From contig JAHEWK010000015.1 of assembly GCA_020740775.1 (NCBI GenBank), positions 1,116,001-1,180,000 of the forward strand: a stretch of 64,000 nucleotides of DNA, given 5' to 3'. Positions within the stretch are counted from its first letter, which is position 1. Each line of letters opens with the position of its first letter. Shown here in pieces: positions 1-11,916 of the stretch. The notes under the pieces are model-generated. The model made no database searches, had not been told where the DNA came from, and worked only from the letters and a program-made list of their open reading frames with translations. This DNA is from Ilyonectria destructans. Taxonomy: Eukaryota; Ascomycota; Sordariomycetes; Hypocreales; Nectriaceae. Both the position numbers and the translations under genes were made by a program.

Positions 1-1840
1 TTCGGGGACAAATGTGGTGGGCAAAGTGATACCAAGAAAGAGGAAACAGTAAGATGTATAGTTCTAAATTCAGAATAGAGTCAATGTATCCCGTCTTCAA
101 GGGGCCAATAAATGCGATTTATACTTCAGCATCGTATCTCAGGTCACGGTATCTAGGTAGTTGCCGTCCTATGGTCCCGAGGGTTGGTGCCAGCGCTTGA
201 CTACAGCATAGAATCCTTAGACTCCTCGGAGCGCAAGATTCTACCCACATCCCCACCCCCAGGTCTTATCCCCATGGGGTCATGCCGATAGATAATGGTC
301 CATCAGTTTGCGGCGCCACGTGGTTTGGACGTCACACCTCCACCTTCTCCGCATTCCCGGCAGAGAGGCTGTGACGGCCAAGATGGCGCTTGTACGCGGC
401 GGTCAAGCTTACCAGCAGCATGGATTAGCTGTGATTACCGGCCAAGGAAGAGGATATCTACCAGGATGTGCTCCGAGAGGCTTCCGAAGGCTTTCGAGGT
501 CAATGCACTATCAAGTACGTAGGCATTAAGTCAGTTTCTACACTTGAAGAGGTACTTGGTATACAATCTGCCATAGGGCCATTCATATCCCTTCAAGAGG
601 CTCCCGGTACTACTTCCAATCTCACATTTCTCCGCTGACCTCCCAAGTGCCTTGAATCTGCCTACGTGGTCCCGGCCGTTATCTACTATGCTGGTCTGAA
701 GAACGATGAACAAACGATCAGTCACGGGTTGGAAATGCCGGCAGGGCTAACAGGGGAAAGTGATCAGGCCTAGTCTGCCAGACCAATGTTGCTGCAGTCT
801 GGGAGGGAGTTAATTTTCCGCTGTGCCATCCAGTCTCTCGGCAATATTTCAACCTATTGTCCAATCATCCAGCAGAGTAATACAATGGTGCCCTTGTCAA
901 ATAGCAAAGGAAAATTTATGAGTGCTGGGTATTTGTGGGAAACGAGCTGCCTCGGAACAACGTGAAAAGCATTACTTCCCAGAGAGGGCTGCCCAGCTAT
1001 CTGCTCCCCCAATGCAGCTGCTGTATTGCCGCAGCACTGTACATCCATTTCATCATAGCCATGCACCGAGCCTGTAACAACAGCCTGACACCGATCTGGA
1101 TTCCAAATCACTGTGCAGGTTTATCCGCTATCAATGCGGGGTGTAAACTGGAACATTTGGAACCAAACAGGGAGGGTCTCGACTCACCAAGCTTTACCAG
1201 GTTCATGGGACCTCTCACTGCCGCTCCTCGGCGCCGAACAAGCTCAAGAATGCGCCACTGGATGCCAAGAGCGGGGTATATCCCGCCTCTGAATGTGTCC
1301 TAACCCAATGGGATCGTCGTTGTAAAGCTTTCTTAACCGTTTTGAGGTTAAGCAACCCTCATAGCTTGGTCATCACGGCCTCAGTCGTCGGATCGCCACG
1401 CTTCGACTACCAGTTTCCTCTCCCATATATCCGTATTCCCCGCCCCCTTTCCAGTGTGCGGGGTATCTTGGCTAGCTTGGACTAACCAAGCGGTAAAGTA
1501 GCCTCAAAAGGAAATGCTTCACACTAGTCTGGTCTTCCGGGGGATATCCGGGCGGCTCATACCCGAGCGTGCTCAAGGATCCGGTGGAGCGCCTTACGTG
1601 TCGGAAGTTGAGATCAACAAATATTTAAGTTGATCAAGATTGTCTACGATTTCTTGGCGGGGTTGTTTTGAACTATAAACTTCCTTGCCTGCCGATTTTA
1701 GCTGGTTTCATTGAGGTGTTGAGAACCTAACCACCTAACACCAGCGACCTTCTTGATCACACAGCACTATTTACTTGTACGCATACGCATTCCTACTTGA
1801 CTTGTTTCAAATGGTGAACTAATAAGCTGCAGAAATAACA
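1..1840. other. Left-edge spacer, no clear gene
   Basis: No confident gene is seen. On the plus strand about 440-650 reads as an open, protein-like stretch ending at a TGA, with no start or family match. The minus strand at 854-1111 is open for 85 codons but shows no recognisable motif. The sequence before 1841 should contain the aldehyde dehydrogenase promoter; a TATAAAC-like string lies near 1674. Confidence 0.5.
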
Positions 1841-3336
1841 ATGCCCGGGCCAACTGAATCCGGAGGCGACTCTGTCCCTCTCGTCATTGGGGGACAGGAT
1901 GTCTACTCAGATGATCTTTTTGATGTCATCAGCCCGAACACCGGGAAGCTCATCCACAAAAGCTCCAATGCAGACACCAAGCATGCTCTCGCTGCGATCG
2001 ATGCCGGAGCCAAGGCGTTCGAATCCTGGAGCCAAACTACGCCTACGCAACGCCGAGACATCTTCCTGAAGGCGGCGGATATTGTCGACAAGCGAACCGA
2101 GGAGTTGAAGGGGTATATGCTCACAGAGACTGGCAGCGACGAAGGATGGGCGGCCTTCAATGTCATCCTCGCCAAGGAGTGTCTCCTGGATACCGCGAGC
2201 AGAATCACGGGCCTCGAGGGCAGGATCCCGACAACCCAGGATCCAACCGTCGGAGCTCTTATCGTCAAAGAGCCTTACGGTGTCATTCTAGCAATTGCGC
2301 CCTGGTAAACCGTCCCACTTACAAGCACGACGCAATACTAGCTGAGCTAACTATGGCCAGGAACGCGCCCTACGCATTGGGCTTCAGAGCCGTTACTTGG
2401 GCAATTGCCGCCGGAAACGCCGTAGTGTTCAAGGGCTCCGAGCTGAGCCCTCGCACTCTCTGGGCAATTTCCTCGGTGCTGCACGAGGCCGGTCTTCCCG
2501 ACGGTGTGCTCAACTACATTACGTGCAACCCAAGCAATGCGCCGAGCGTCACCAAGGCTTTGGTCGAGAGCCCTGAAATTAAAAAGATTAACTTTACCGG
2601 CAGCTCGGGCGTCGGCCGCATTATTGCCCAGATGGCGGGAGCGTGCCTCAAGCCTGTCCTGTTGGAGCTGGGCGGTAAGGCTCCTGCGATTGTCTGCGAG
2701 GATGCGGACCTTGATGTCGCGGCCAAGCAGTGCGTCTTGGGAGCATTCATGTACTCTGGTCAGATCTGCATGAGCACTGAACGCATCCTCGTCCACAAGA
2801 ACATCCGGGTTGCCCTCGAGGAGAAGCTGAAGGAATGGGTGGAGATTATCTTCTCGTCGAAGAAGGACGCGCCTATCCTTATTGCCGACCGCTCTGTGGT
2901 CAAGAACAAGGAGCTTGTCAAGGACGCCCTGGCCAAGGGAGCGAACCTTGTCTGTGGCGACGTCGATCTTACCGAGTCGACCAAGAACCGCTTGAGGCCC
3001 ATCATCGTCAGCAACGTCAAGTCGCCCATGGACATTTACAAGATGGAGTCGTTCGGCCCCACGGTGTCGGTGATTGAGTTTGAGACGGAGGAGGAAGCGT
3101 TGAAGATTGCCAACGACACCGAGTACGGCCTCAGCTCTGCCATCTTCTCCACAGACTTGCGAAAGGCCCTGCGCCTTGCCAAGAAGATTGAGACGGGAGC
3201 CGTTCACATCAACCGGATGAGCGTCCACGACGAGGCTGTTCTGCCGCACGGAGGCGCCAAGTCCAGCGGGTTCGGGCGATTTAATACTGGAATGGAGGAG
3301 TGGGTGAGGACTAAGAACATCACGTATGATCTTTGA
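1841..3336 (+). CDS. NAD(P)-dependent aldehyde dehydrogenase (salicylaldehyde/vanillin dehydrogenase-like)
   Basis: Model join(1841..2304,2361..3336), 479 aa. The 56-bp GT-AG intron is fixed by the motif APWN being split across it. The enzyme would oxidise an aldehyde to its carboxylic acid. The ALDH hallmarks are all visible: PWN around residue 156, the FTGSSGVG cofactor loop, the LELGGK motif with general-base Glu257, and the catalytic Cys291 in GQICMSTER. The length is normal for the family. Sequence style resembles salicylaldehyde/vanillin-type ALDHs of aromatic catabolism, but the substrate is an inference. No targeting peptide is evident, so it is probably cytosolic. A Zn2Cys6 regulator follows on the same strand about 0.9 kb downstream. 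Confidence 0.93.
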
Positions 3337-4221
3337 GCCGGGGAGATAAATTTGCTAGCTTGGCCTCAATCCCAATAATGATGATGATTATTTGTTACAA
3401 GCGGTCTCCACCTCGTGTTTCATTGTGAACCCTGTGGATGAACTGTCCATCGTCGATTCCAAGGATCTCGATGCAAGGTATCTGCTGGAACAAGATAACG
3501 TCGCGTCCAAGTCCACAATTAACCGACTGTCTGCAAACATACATAGCCAGGTTGGTGCTCCTCATCCGGTCACCGAGTCCCTTCACGATCCCGATTGAGC
3601 AACTGACATCAATCTAGTCGCCCCATCTCCATCTGCCCACGATATGCTTATTTGCCAACCGAGACCATCTCCCGCCACAACCTCTTTGCACAAGAAAGCC
3701 GCAGCATAGACGAATCGGCTGAACGGTGTTTGCAACCGAGAACCCTCGGCCCACCCACACACCCACGCCCCACGCCGCAATGGAGACGCTTCTTCCACGC
3801 CACCAAGACAGCGACTATTGGCAATTCCCCCCATTACGGAGTCCTTCCATGCCCGACTCAAAGCTAACCATGTCAGACCCCCAGGCCGTCATCGCGTACC
3901 CCGCGTCCCGCAACGCAGGGACGCCGCTAGATGACCTCATCTTGGTCTAGATTCATCGCAGATCGCGGGGGCAACACCACGGCAATTGAGACCGGCTCCA
4001 GGAACGACGCCGATGATTGGTCGACAGCGGGCGTTCTCCATTTTCTTCAGCCCTTGCAGGCCTCGTCGCCTTTCATAAAGCAAACTGACAGATGCTGCTG
4101 CTCCACTCGCGACAAACGGCCTACGGAAATTCCCTCGCTCGCTCGCATCATGACAATTGCTTGTCACGTGTAACAACTCGACATCGTGAACCCTCCAAAA
4201 CGGCAGAATAGCTGGACGGCA
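3337..4221. other. Spacer between ALDH and Zn2Cys6 regulator
   Basis: About 0.9 kb without a convincing gene. Small open frames here lack family features. It should contain the ALDH 3' end and the regulator promoter; no clear TATA box is seen. Confidence 0.5.
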
Positions 4222-7112
4222 ATGGACGCGAAAAAGGCCAAGAAGCGGGCGTTTCGAGCCTGTCTGCCCTGCCGCGCTCGCAAGGTCAGATGTATCGTGA
4301 CGGGAGCCTGCCAGCCGTGCATGAACTGCAAGCTGGATGAGAAGGACTGCAATTTCGCAAAGGGCGCCGGGACACAGCATGTTCAGCCCAAACTCCACTC
4401 GGGATTGCTTTTGCTAACTAAGGCGATCAAGTCCCGGATTCCCTCGAAATCGTCGCGGCTCGGAAACTCCGGACTCGCACTCGTCAACCGACTGTTACCA
4501 CTCAACGCAGTCCCCAAGAGGCTCGGACGCTTCGGGGATCGACTGTACTGAGCAGCGTGCATCAAGTAATCAGATTAACAAACGGCCTGGGAAGCCATTG
4601 TCGCCAACGTCGAACCCGAACCATCCAGGTAGCCAACCTTGCAATTGATCATCGGCCCAGCAGCTAATCCCAGACATCAGAGACACTAGGCCTCCTCTAC
4701 GACCCGACCGACCCTAGCTATTCCTTTCTTCAAGCACCCAAGACTCAAACGATATTACCTCAAGACCTCGAATTTCTCAACAACCAAGGATGTTTTATTG
4801 TGCCGCAGCGCAGTGTTCTGGACGAGTTTATCCACCACTACTTCTCCTTCATCCACCCCATCCTCCCCATACTCAATGAGGCCGATTTCTGGGCCCTGTA
4901 CGACTCGGGGTTGGACGGCAGGAGTCAAGACCGGATATCCATCATTGTTCTCCAAGGAATGCTGTTTACATCCTGCACTGTAGGCTCCATCGCATCGCAT
5001 TCGAGAGCGCTTGACTAATAACAACTCTAGTTTGTGTCCCAGGAAACTATCAAGGCCCTCGGATTCCGAACAACCCAGGATGCAAAGTATTCCTTCTACA
5101 GGCGAGCCAAGGTATGTGCCATCTTCCTGGCGACATTTCAAGCCGTTAATCTGGTTCAAGCTCCTCTACGACTTTGGGTATGAACGATCATCCATAGCCA
5201 TCGCGCAGACTGCAGTGCTCCTATCACACTCGCACTTAATCCCACTCCCCTACGGAGGATACAAGCAGCTCGGTTCTCTATGGCTAGGCATCGCAATCCA
5301 CCACGCACGCGATGCAAGGGCTCATCAGTACTGTTCGGCGGCACCAAACAACCCCATGTCCCCGGAGGAAGCAAAACGGCACAATGTCTTGAAGCGGCTC
5401 TGGATGTGCTGCATCATAAGTGACCGAGTTATCCCCTTGACCTCCCGGCAGAGTATCAAGATCACCAAGTCCAACTTTGACTTTGAGGGCAGTCCTATAC
5501 TCAGCTGCGACGACCTCTCTGACGAATTCTATCACTCCAACGTCTACGATTCGACAACAAAGATCCACCTGGCCCAGGTCAGCGTAAAGCTCGTGGAGCT
5601 CTGCGTAATCCTCACAGATGTTCTAGCCTTGTCGTCTTCGATCCGCGACAATCCGGCCTGGGGTCTCTCTCAAAGAATGGCAGAAACGAACCAGGCTAGC
5701 CTCTGTAGGATCCAACTCCAGCGCTGGTACAACACTTTCCTGGAAATGAAGTCGGCAATGAACGGGAAGTTGATTCAGGATCCTGGGAGCGAAGGTCGTG
5801 GAAGCTCTGTGGTCTTGTTCACCAACCTAGCAGAGATGTACTACCAGTAAGTCACTCCCCAGCGTGGTTGGGCTGTTCTAACCATGGTTCTCTAGCTCTG
5901 CAAGGTTGGCTCTGTGCCATTATGAGATGTTGTATCTTGGCTTGGCCATGTCGTCATCGGATCCAAACCTGAAGATTACGGACATGTTCGAGAAGAGCTA
6001 TGAGCTTCAGAATGCAACTTCGCAAATCACCGAGTGTCTGGCAGAACTGACTCGTCTACGTCTAATACGATGGCTACCGATGAGCGCGTAAGTAATCTGC
6101 CCCAATGGTTGACCTATCCTAACTTTATCCCAGCGTCGGCTGCACTGCTTTTCCGCTAGCTCTTCAGATTCTTGACGTCGAACTCTTCCAACCAAAGCAC
6201 CACAACGTGTCAGTAGCTACAAGGACGCCATTCTTCGCCGATCACCAGCAACAGCGACTCAATATGCTCATTGACGCGATGAAAACGTATCGCCCGCGGT
6301 ACTACATCGTCGATTGGGTCGCAAGAACGATTCGGCACATCGTCAGCGTCGCGCAACAATGGCTGCCATCCACTCGCGTCAGGTCAGGCAACGGCATGTC
6401 GGTCGCGAGCTGGATCGAAATCCTTCAGCTACAACCCAGTTGCTACTTGCGTCTGGCAATGACGATGGACTTGAGCATCAGCCATGGCAAACTACCGGAA
6501 GAAAGCGACTTTCCGCCAGGCTTACGCGACGTGGTTCGGAGTAGCATCACAGCTACGTTATCTCCGACGATTGTACCTATGGGCATCACTCATTTTCGTC
6601 ATCTCCAGTCAGCGAGGGAGGCGTCCAAGGACACGACAGTCTCGAAGGATCTTGATGCTCAATCTACGCCAGAGTTTCCCTCTGAAGATGTGCTGTTTGA
6701 TGAAGGGCCAACTAGCCTCGTGGACAACATCCCCGAGTTTGACAGCAGTGTTGGCGGCATTTCCAGTGGTGCCAATGTCATTTCGTCAATCAATTCAACC
6801 GGGGTGGAAAGTGCTGCGTTCGATGACCTCGGTGCATGGCCAGATGCTTTCTTCCCATTCAACTCAAGTAACCAGCTGCCCTTCCTCCAACCAGGGCCAA
6901 TGGACTTTCAGTTGGGAAGCAGTCTGGACCAATGCAGCCTATTTGATCCATCTCAGTGGACAGATGGTCAGTCAAACAATGAGGCAGACGTACAACATTT
7001 CCAGCTGGATGAGTCCCTTCTCGACGCATTGCGGGAGACTGCAAGTACAAGCTGCAGGAACAATGATGAACGCCTACTTGAGCAGCTAGGCGAGGCCATC
7101 AACATGTCATGA
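4222..7112 (+). CDS. Zn(II)2Cys6 transcription factor, CTF1/FarA-like
   Basis: The proposed model has eight exons: 4222..4380, 4432..4544, 4595..4628, 4674..4979, 5031..5111, 5161..5846, 5896..6087 and 6134..7112. The first ATG in frame is 4222; the open frame upstream begins only with GTG. The N-terminus holds a binuclear zinc cluster with Cys14, 17, 24, 33, 36 and 43 and the KVRC basic stretch. The middle region (FVSQETIKALGF, then RRAKLLYDFGYE) matches the fungal-specific domain of cutinase/fatty-acid regulators such as CTF1 and FarA. The C-terminus is acidic and Ser-rich, as in activation domains. It is nuclear and binds DNA by family. Exons after 4674 are well supported. The first three introns are less certain, although the chosen set keeps the frame throughout. 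Confidence 0.85.
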
Positions 7113-7662
7113 CAGATGAACTATTAGCTGCTGTGTTGTTTGCAACAGATGAGTTGGTTCTAAGGGTGGACAGTAACAAGGTGTCCAGTGGAAGAGAGCT
7201 GATTGCGGTGGATATTGCATGATTGTAAGAATATACGAATGAGGCCGGTAGAGTCAACACCAGCGTTGGATAGAAATAGTTTAAATTTTTATAAAATACC
7301 CCAATTAGCGTAACAACTACATCAATACCCTGTAATAATTGTCAACATCATGTTTCCTGCTGTGCCAAAGGACCGACCTTTATTTAAAGAAGGAAAACTT
7401 TGACATTTAAAGTAGACCCCAGGGGTGGTCCCACCCTATAGCCCAACAGAACTCTGACGAACTCTGACAGCGAGATGACGTCGATGACTCAACACCATTA
7501 CCAGCTTGTTGAGGGACTCCGTGATTGTTTTTAGTGATTAAGGAAATTGTCTCTTATTGTTTGAACAATCGAGGTGTACTCTCGATGAGATGTGTAGTTC
7601 GTAAAGTAGATCATTTAAACATAACGCCCTCTAACCAATATTCAAACATCCCTCCTCTTGGT
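7113..7662. other. Convergent intergenic region
   Basis: This is the spacer between two converging genes. It is AT-rich near 7270-7340, as expected for overlapping 3' UTRs. No gene is seen. Confidence 0.5.
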
Positions 7663-8997
7663 TCACTGGTCCTGGTCCTTCTGTTTCAACTTCTTGCGAA
7701 CCTCCTTTACCCACTGCTGTATGTTTATCCTGTTCTGCGCCATGATGTTGTCGGCTGCCGCCCTAGCCAACTTCCTCTTCTCAACGTACTCCTCTCGGTT
7801 GCCAATCATCCGCTTGATGGCATCCATGTCCTCCTCGCCGGGCATCGACACCCACGCCGCCTCGCGAGGGAGGTAGGAGTAGGCCTTGAGAATCTCCTCA
7901 CTAGCTAGCAAGGGCGCTCCGGCGATTAATGAAGCGGGAACTGTCGATGACGCCTTGCGGTCCAAGTACTGGTCGGATGCGAAGCCGGGGATGATGGCGA
8001 AGGCACGCGACATGACAGCGTAGAAATCGGGGTACGAGAGACTCTTGTCGAAGATGACATTGTTCTTTGTGATCTCAGGCACCTCGGGCACCTTGCCGTG
8101 GCCGATGACGTGCAGCGAAACGGTCTCGTTCTGCTGGTTGCCAGGCGTGTTTTTGACCTTGTCAACGACTCGGGCTAGTTCGGTGAAGATGTGGCCGTAG
8201 TCACGACGGCTAGAGGAGTAATCGCCCTGCATGGCGAGCGAGATGTCGCCGTCGGCATCAGCGTCGGGGCGCTCGACGGGGAAGACTGGGGGGAAGACGC
8301 GTGCCGTGGCGTTGTGGTCTTCTCCCCACTTGATCTTGGTGTCCTTCATCAGGAAGTCGATAGTGTGCTGGCTAAGGCCGACAAAGTCTAGCTTGCCTTT
8401 GGCTACCCATTTGCGCGCCATCTCGGTGTGCTTTCCAACGGCCCACTGGTCGGCGTGGTGGACGACGCAGAACAGGTGGGTGTTACCGTTGGCGAGCAGG
8501 TTGTTGAAGGCGTTCTGCTCGATCCTGAGATCGAACTCGCACGTGGTGGACACGACAACGTGCGGGTGCGGGTTGCGGTTCATGGCGGCGCGGAAGTTGT
8601 GGACGTTCTTGACCGAAGTCTTGGCGGGCAGAGTGAAGTTACGCATGATGTCGCCCATCTTGTAGCGCTGGCCCTCGAGGAAGACGCTCAGCTTGGCGTT
8701 GGGATGGCCGCCAAAGGCGTGGACGAGGGCGGCCAGGACCTCGTCATGGACGCCAATCGAGTTCACGATGGCGATGCGCGCCGGCTCATCGTCTACCTCC
8801 TGGCCAAAGTAGCCCATGACGGAGCCGAAGAGGCCCTCGTCAGTAGCGAAGGGCACGCTCCAGTTGCTGGAGTCGGAGAGGGACGACCAGTCGCCATCTT
8901 TGCCGCTGAGGAATACGAGGGCGACGAAGACCAAGCCCACGAGCCAGAGGATGGAATAGAATCGCCGAGGGACGATTCCCTTTAGTTTGCTGAGCAT
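7663..8997 (-). CDS. Type II membrane protein, GT-B-like glycosyltransferase of unknown specificity
   Basis: Intronless, 444 aa. A short cytosolic N-terminus is followed by one hydrophobic segment at about residues 13-31 and a long lumenal domain, the topology of Golgi glycosyltransferases. The C-terminal third has the layout of a GT-B donor domain: a predicted strand-turn around the VIFDKSLSYPDFY stretch, a conserved-looking KASSTVPASLIAGAPLL segment and an amphipathic basic tail ending KKLKQKD. No CAZy family can be assigned by eye. The gene starts the block that also holds a nucleotide-sugar carrier, a pyruvyl transferase and a GDP-mannose carrier, so a role in decorating a glycan in the Golgi is likely. 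That role is inferred from topology and context. Confidence 0.8.
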   Translation of the reverse strand: MLSKLKGIVPRRFYSILWLVGLVFVALVFLSGKDGDWSSLSDSSNWSVPFATDEGLFGSVMGYFGQEVDDEPARIAIVNSIGVHDEVLAALVHAFGGHPNAKLSVFLEGQRYKMGDIMRNFTLPAKTSVKNVHNFRAAMNRNPHPHVVVSTTCEFDLRIEQNAFNNLLANGNTHLFCVVHHADQWAVGKHTEMARKWVAKGKLDFVGLSQHTIDFLMKDTKIKWGEDHNATARVFPPVFPVERPDADADGDISLAMQGDYSSSRRDYGHIFTELARVVDKVKNTPGNQQNETVSLHVIGHGKVPEVPEITKNNVIFDKSLSYPDFYAVMSRAFAIIPGFASDQYLDRKASSTVPASLIAGAPLLASEEILKAYSYLPREAAWVSMPGEEDMDAIKRMIGNREEYVEKRKLARAAADNIMAQNRINIQQWVKEVRKKLKQKDQDQ

Positions 8998-9963
8998 GAT
9001 GAAGGAGCGGACGGGCAGCGACGAGAGAAATCGAGCATTACAGCTGCCTACCGGACGGAATGGAGAATGGAGGGGGACGGTGTCAATATATTAAAACAAA
9101 GCAGAGGAAGAATGCGGGCGAGTTGAGTGGTGAAAAGGCTGGGCGAAAGGGGAGGGGGGGGGGGGGGGGGGGGGGGTGTGAGTGAGAATTTGATAGGGCG
9201 TTCCGTCAGTGACATACATGCCGTGGCCCATACGTCGGCCGGGGCGTGGCAGGAAAGACATGGGATTAGCGCTTATCTCCTCCTTAATTTAAACGTTTTC
9301 GGGGCTCTTCAGCCTTCTGTAGCGTCTGCAACGCCGAAAGTACCAAAGTGCTATCGGGACTTGGGGACGCTCTGGACGCCCCAGGACAACCTATACCGGG
9401 AGAGAGGGTGTTCAGCTAATGTCTGAAGGCGTTCAACTAATGTCTGGATGCAGAAGCGGTGGCGAGTAGCGCCGTGGGGAGGGTGGCACGGTTGCGGCCC
9501 TTGGCCCTGCGCAACTCCACACGCCAAGAAAACTAACTAGATAGCACCTAGAGAGATTTGAGAAATTCACGCAGGGGGTTCAATCTTAGTACTTGGTTGG
9601 GAGAGCGGCGGTTTGGGCTGCTCTTTTGGTGCTCCAGAAACGCATTACGCGTCGGCCGATTCGGCCCCGTTGAAGAGACACTTTTCGCCCTGCGAGGAGA
9701 GCGAGGGGGACGCGGACTGTAGGGCCTAAGGCCATTGTTTATTTCTACTTCGTACGGCCTTTTAAGCTTAAGTTTCTATGTCTATGCTCGCTCGTATTAA
9801 TGCCTGCCCCGTGTGGGAAGAAGAGGACAAAGTGGTGCATAGGTATGCAGTCCAGCCAAGTGGATCGGCAAGGCAGTTCGTCTACGCGTATTTCCCCAGA
9901 ACCCGTTTAAACACAAAATGAAACCGGCGCCATGTCGTCCGAGACTGGTTTAGTGATAGTCAT
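8998..9963. other. Intergenic region with 23-G homopolymer
   Basis: This is the upstream region of the GT-like gene and the downstream region of the carrier gene. It contains an uninterrupted run of G at 9154-9176. No gene is seen; an apparent open frame across the run is an artefact of poly-Gly coding. Confidence 0.6.
9154..9176 (+). repeat. Poly-G homopolymer (23 nt)
   Basis: An uninterrupted run of 23 G lies about 160 bp upstream of the GT-like start codon at 8997 (minus strand). The length is as assembled and may be imprecise. Confidence 0.9.
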
Positions 9964-11075
9964 CTACCGAGGCTCCTTCATCTCTAGCTCCGTGGCTGGC
10001 TCCTCGCGGGAAACCGGCAGGTAGTTGGCGGGCGCCTTCTTGCTCTGCATGTGCCGGTCCTTGGCCCATCCGTAGAGCGCGCTGCCGGTGAGGATGAGCA
10101 GCATGCTGCCCGCGCGGTCGACGGTGAGGGTCTCGCCGAGCAGCACGATGGCGAGCGAGCTCTGTGCCACGCCGCGCGCCGCCGTGACGATCATGTGCGT
10201 CGTGGGGCTGGTGACGGCGATCTGCATGAAGGTGGCAATGGTGAGCAGGAAGCCCGACAATCCGGTGAGCATGGCCATGCCCAGGAACTTGTGGACGCTG
10301 GGGCCCTCGACGGTGGGCTCCATGAGGTTGGAGATGGTGGTGAGCTCGCCCGAGAGGGGCAGCAGAGGAATGTAGAAGAGCACCGCCATGGCGTTGGACA
10401 TCCAGACCATCTGCCACATGCCCTCGTCGCCCTTACCCAGGAAGCGCTTGACGACAACCGACTCGACGGCCGTGGTGAAGCTGGATCCGATGCCCAGCAG
10501 CACGCCCTTGCCGCTCGTGAGCATCTGGCTATAGTCGGCCGTCATTCCTGCGCCGAAGCCCGACATGACGACTGCGCAACCGGCGAGCGACAGCGGGGGG
10601 TAGTACGGGCGAGGGCGTAGCACCATGAGCGACAAGAGCAGCGTGAAGGGGAGCAGGAGGCCGCGCGCGATCTGATACACGGACGCGTTGACGGAAGCGA
10701 GGCAGAATGTCTTTGCGAGGATGCCCACCAGGCGGGCGATGGTGAGGGGGAGGATGGCGATCCAGGCCTGTGCGATGAAAGCGTTAGCGAGCTGTCGTCC
10801 AGACTTTGACTTTGAGTTCTGCGCGAGGGTGAACGTACCGCCGGCGGTCGCGAGAGCTGAATCCATCCCGTGAAGGTTCCGATGATGGTCAGGAGAATCA
10901 ATTGCACCGTCGTCTGCAGCGCCAGCAGCGTCACGGGAGCCTCGACGCCGTTGAGGGCCGACTTGGACAAGATGGTGCTCCAGATGGCGCACGACGAGTG
11001 GAAGAGCACCGTCAGGGCGACCCGGGTCCGCGACGGCGGCGACGAGTCGGACGGCGACGAGTTCGTGGCAGCCAT
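9964..11075 (-). CDS. SLC35-type nucleotide-sugar transporter (GDP-fucose transporter-like, DMT superfamily)
   Basis: Model complement(join(9964..10767,10839..11075)), 346 aa. The 71-bp intron has GTACGT, a GCTAAC branch point and CACAG. The start is the ATG at 11075, giving MAATNSSPSD. About ten hydrophobic segments and a long match to the TPT/DMT carrier layout are visible, including a NASVYQIARGLLLPF helix resembling the fucose/triose-phosphate-carrier branch and a second-half ARGVAQSSLAIVLLGE helix. Such proteins exchange a cytosolic nucleotide sugar for a nucleotide monophosphate across the Golgi or ER membrane. The substrate cannot be read from sequence. It lies between the GT-like protein and the pyruvyl transferase on the same strand, which supports donor supply for that pathway. 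Confidence 0.85.
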
Positions 11076-11916
11076 GATGGTTGTGCAGAGGAAACACAAC
11101 AGGTTTAGACAGACGAAGTTGTATCCGCAGAATCCGTGGAAGCGTCACTCACACGAAAGCAGCCTTGTGTGTCCAGACGGGCAATTACATAATGAACATG
11201 ATGAACCATAGGGGGGGGGGGGGGGCGTCTAAGACCCCCGTTCAACGGGTGTGTAGGTACCATGAGAAAGACGACGGCGACGCATATGCGGGAGACAGGG
11301 AGTGAGCTACTGGGACTCATTTCATTCGAGACGGGCTACAGGCTGAGCACTGAATTGGTAGCGCCACTTGCTATGATTAGGAATGGCATGCCCAGCGCTT
11401 ACTGTGTCGATCAGGCTAGGAAGCGCCCCTGTCTATCCCCCCCCATAATGCTGATCCATTCGCCATGTATCGATCCGTGGTCCGCTAGGGGATTTGCACG
11501 AAAGGTCCGAAGGAACTGCTGCCGCGGACCGGGATTCCCAGGACCCGTCGAACATAGTAACATTGCGATGTGAATTAATTAGCGCACGGCGATATGCCAG
11601 CGAAATCAGCGTCCCGAATCTGTGCAAAACTCCGTCGAGACAAGCCGGTGCAGAAATGAAATCAGCACCATGTGTTCTTCACAAAAAAAAACACGTGGTC
11701 AGCCTTGGCAGCATCAGCCAAGTGTTTAGAGTTGATCAATTAGTTAATCAATTAGTTACCGTCAATGCCGTAATGGTCTTCAACGCGTTGTTAGTTGGTA
11801 GTGTACAGGTTTTACATTAGACCCTTGTCTACACGAAACTATCCGAGACCCTTTCCGAGTCCCAGCCCCTCTATGCCAAGCCCTTTGCTCGCTGGAGACG
11901 AAATGATGAAAGCAAT
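11076..11916. other. Intergenic region with 15-G run
   Basis: No gene is seen between the carrier and the pyruvyl transferase. It holds a run of 15 G (11211-11225) and an A-rich run near 11682. Confidence 0.55.
11211..11225 (+). repeat. Poly-G homopolymer (15 nt)
   Basis: A run of 15 G lies about 135 bp upstream of the carrier start (11075, minus strand). It is the second such run upstream of a gene in the same block. Confidence 0.85.

Noticed and set aside
2347..3249. 300-codon minus-strand frame
   Set aside because: It lies wholly antisense to the aldehyde dehydrogenase coding exon; composition is an effect of codon bias, and no motif is seen.
4186..4221. Upstream start of the CTF1-like regulator
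   Set aside because: It is GTG, not ATG; a fungal start at 4222 is preferred.
8428..8985. 185-codon plus-strand frame
   Set aside because: Antisense to the intronless GT-like gene, with Gly/Val/Asp-rich low-complexity translation.
9127..9426. Plus-strand frame with poly-Gly
   Set aside because: Created by the 23-G run, with no start context or domain.
10051..10620. 189-codon plus-strand frame
   Set aside because: Antisense to the nucleotide-sugar carrier exon; no family features.
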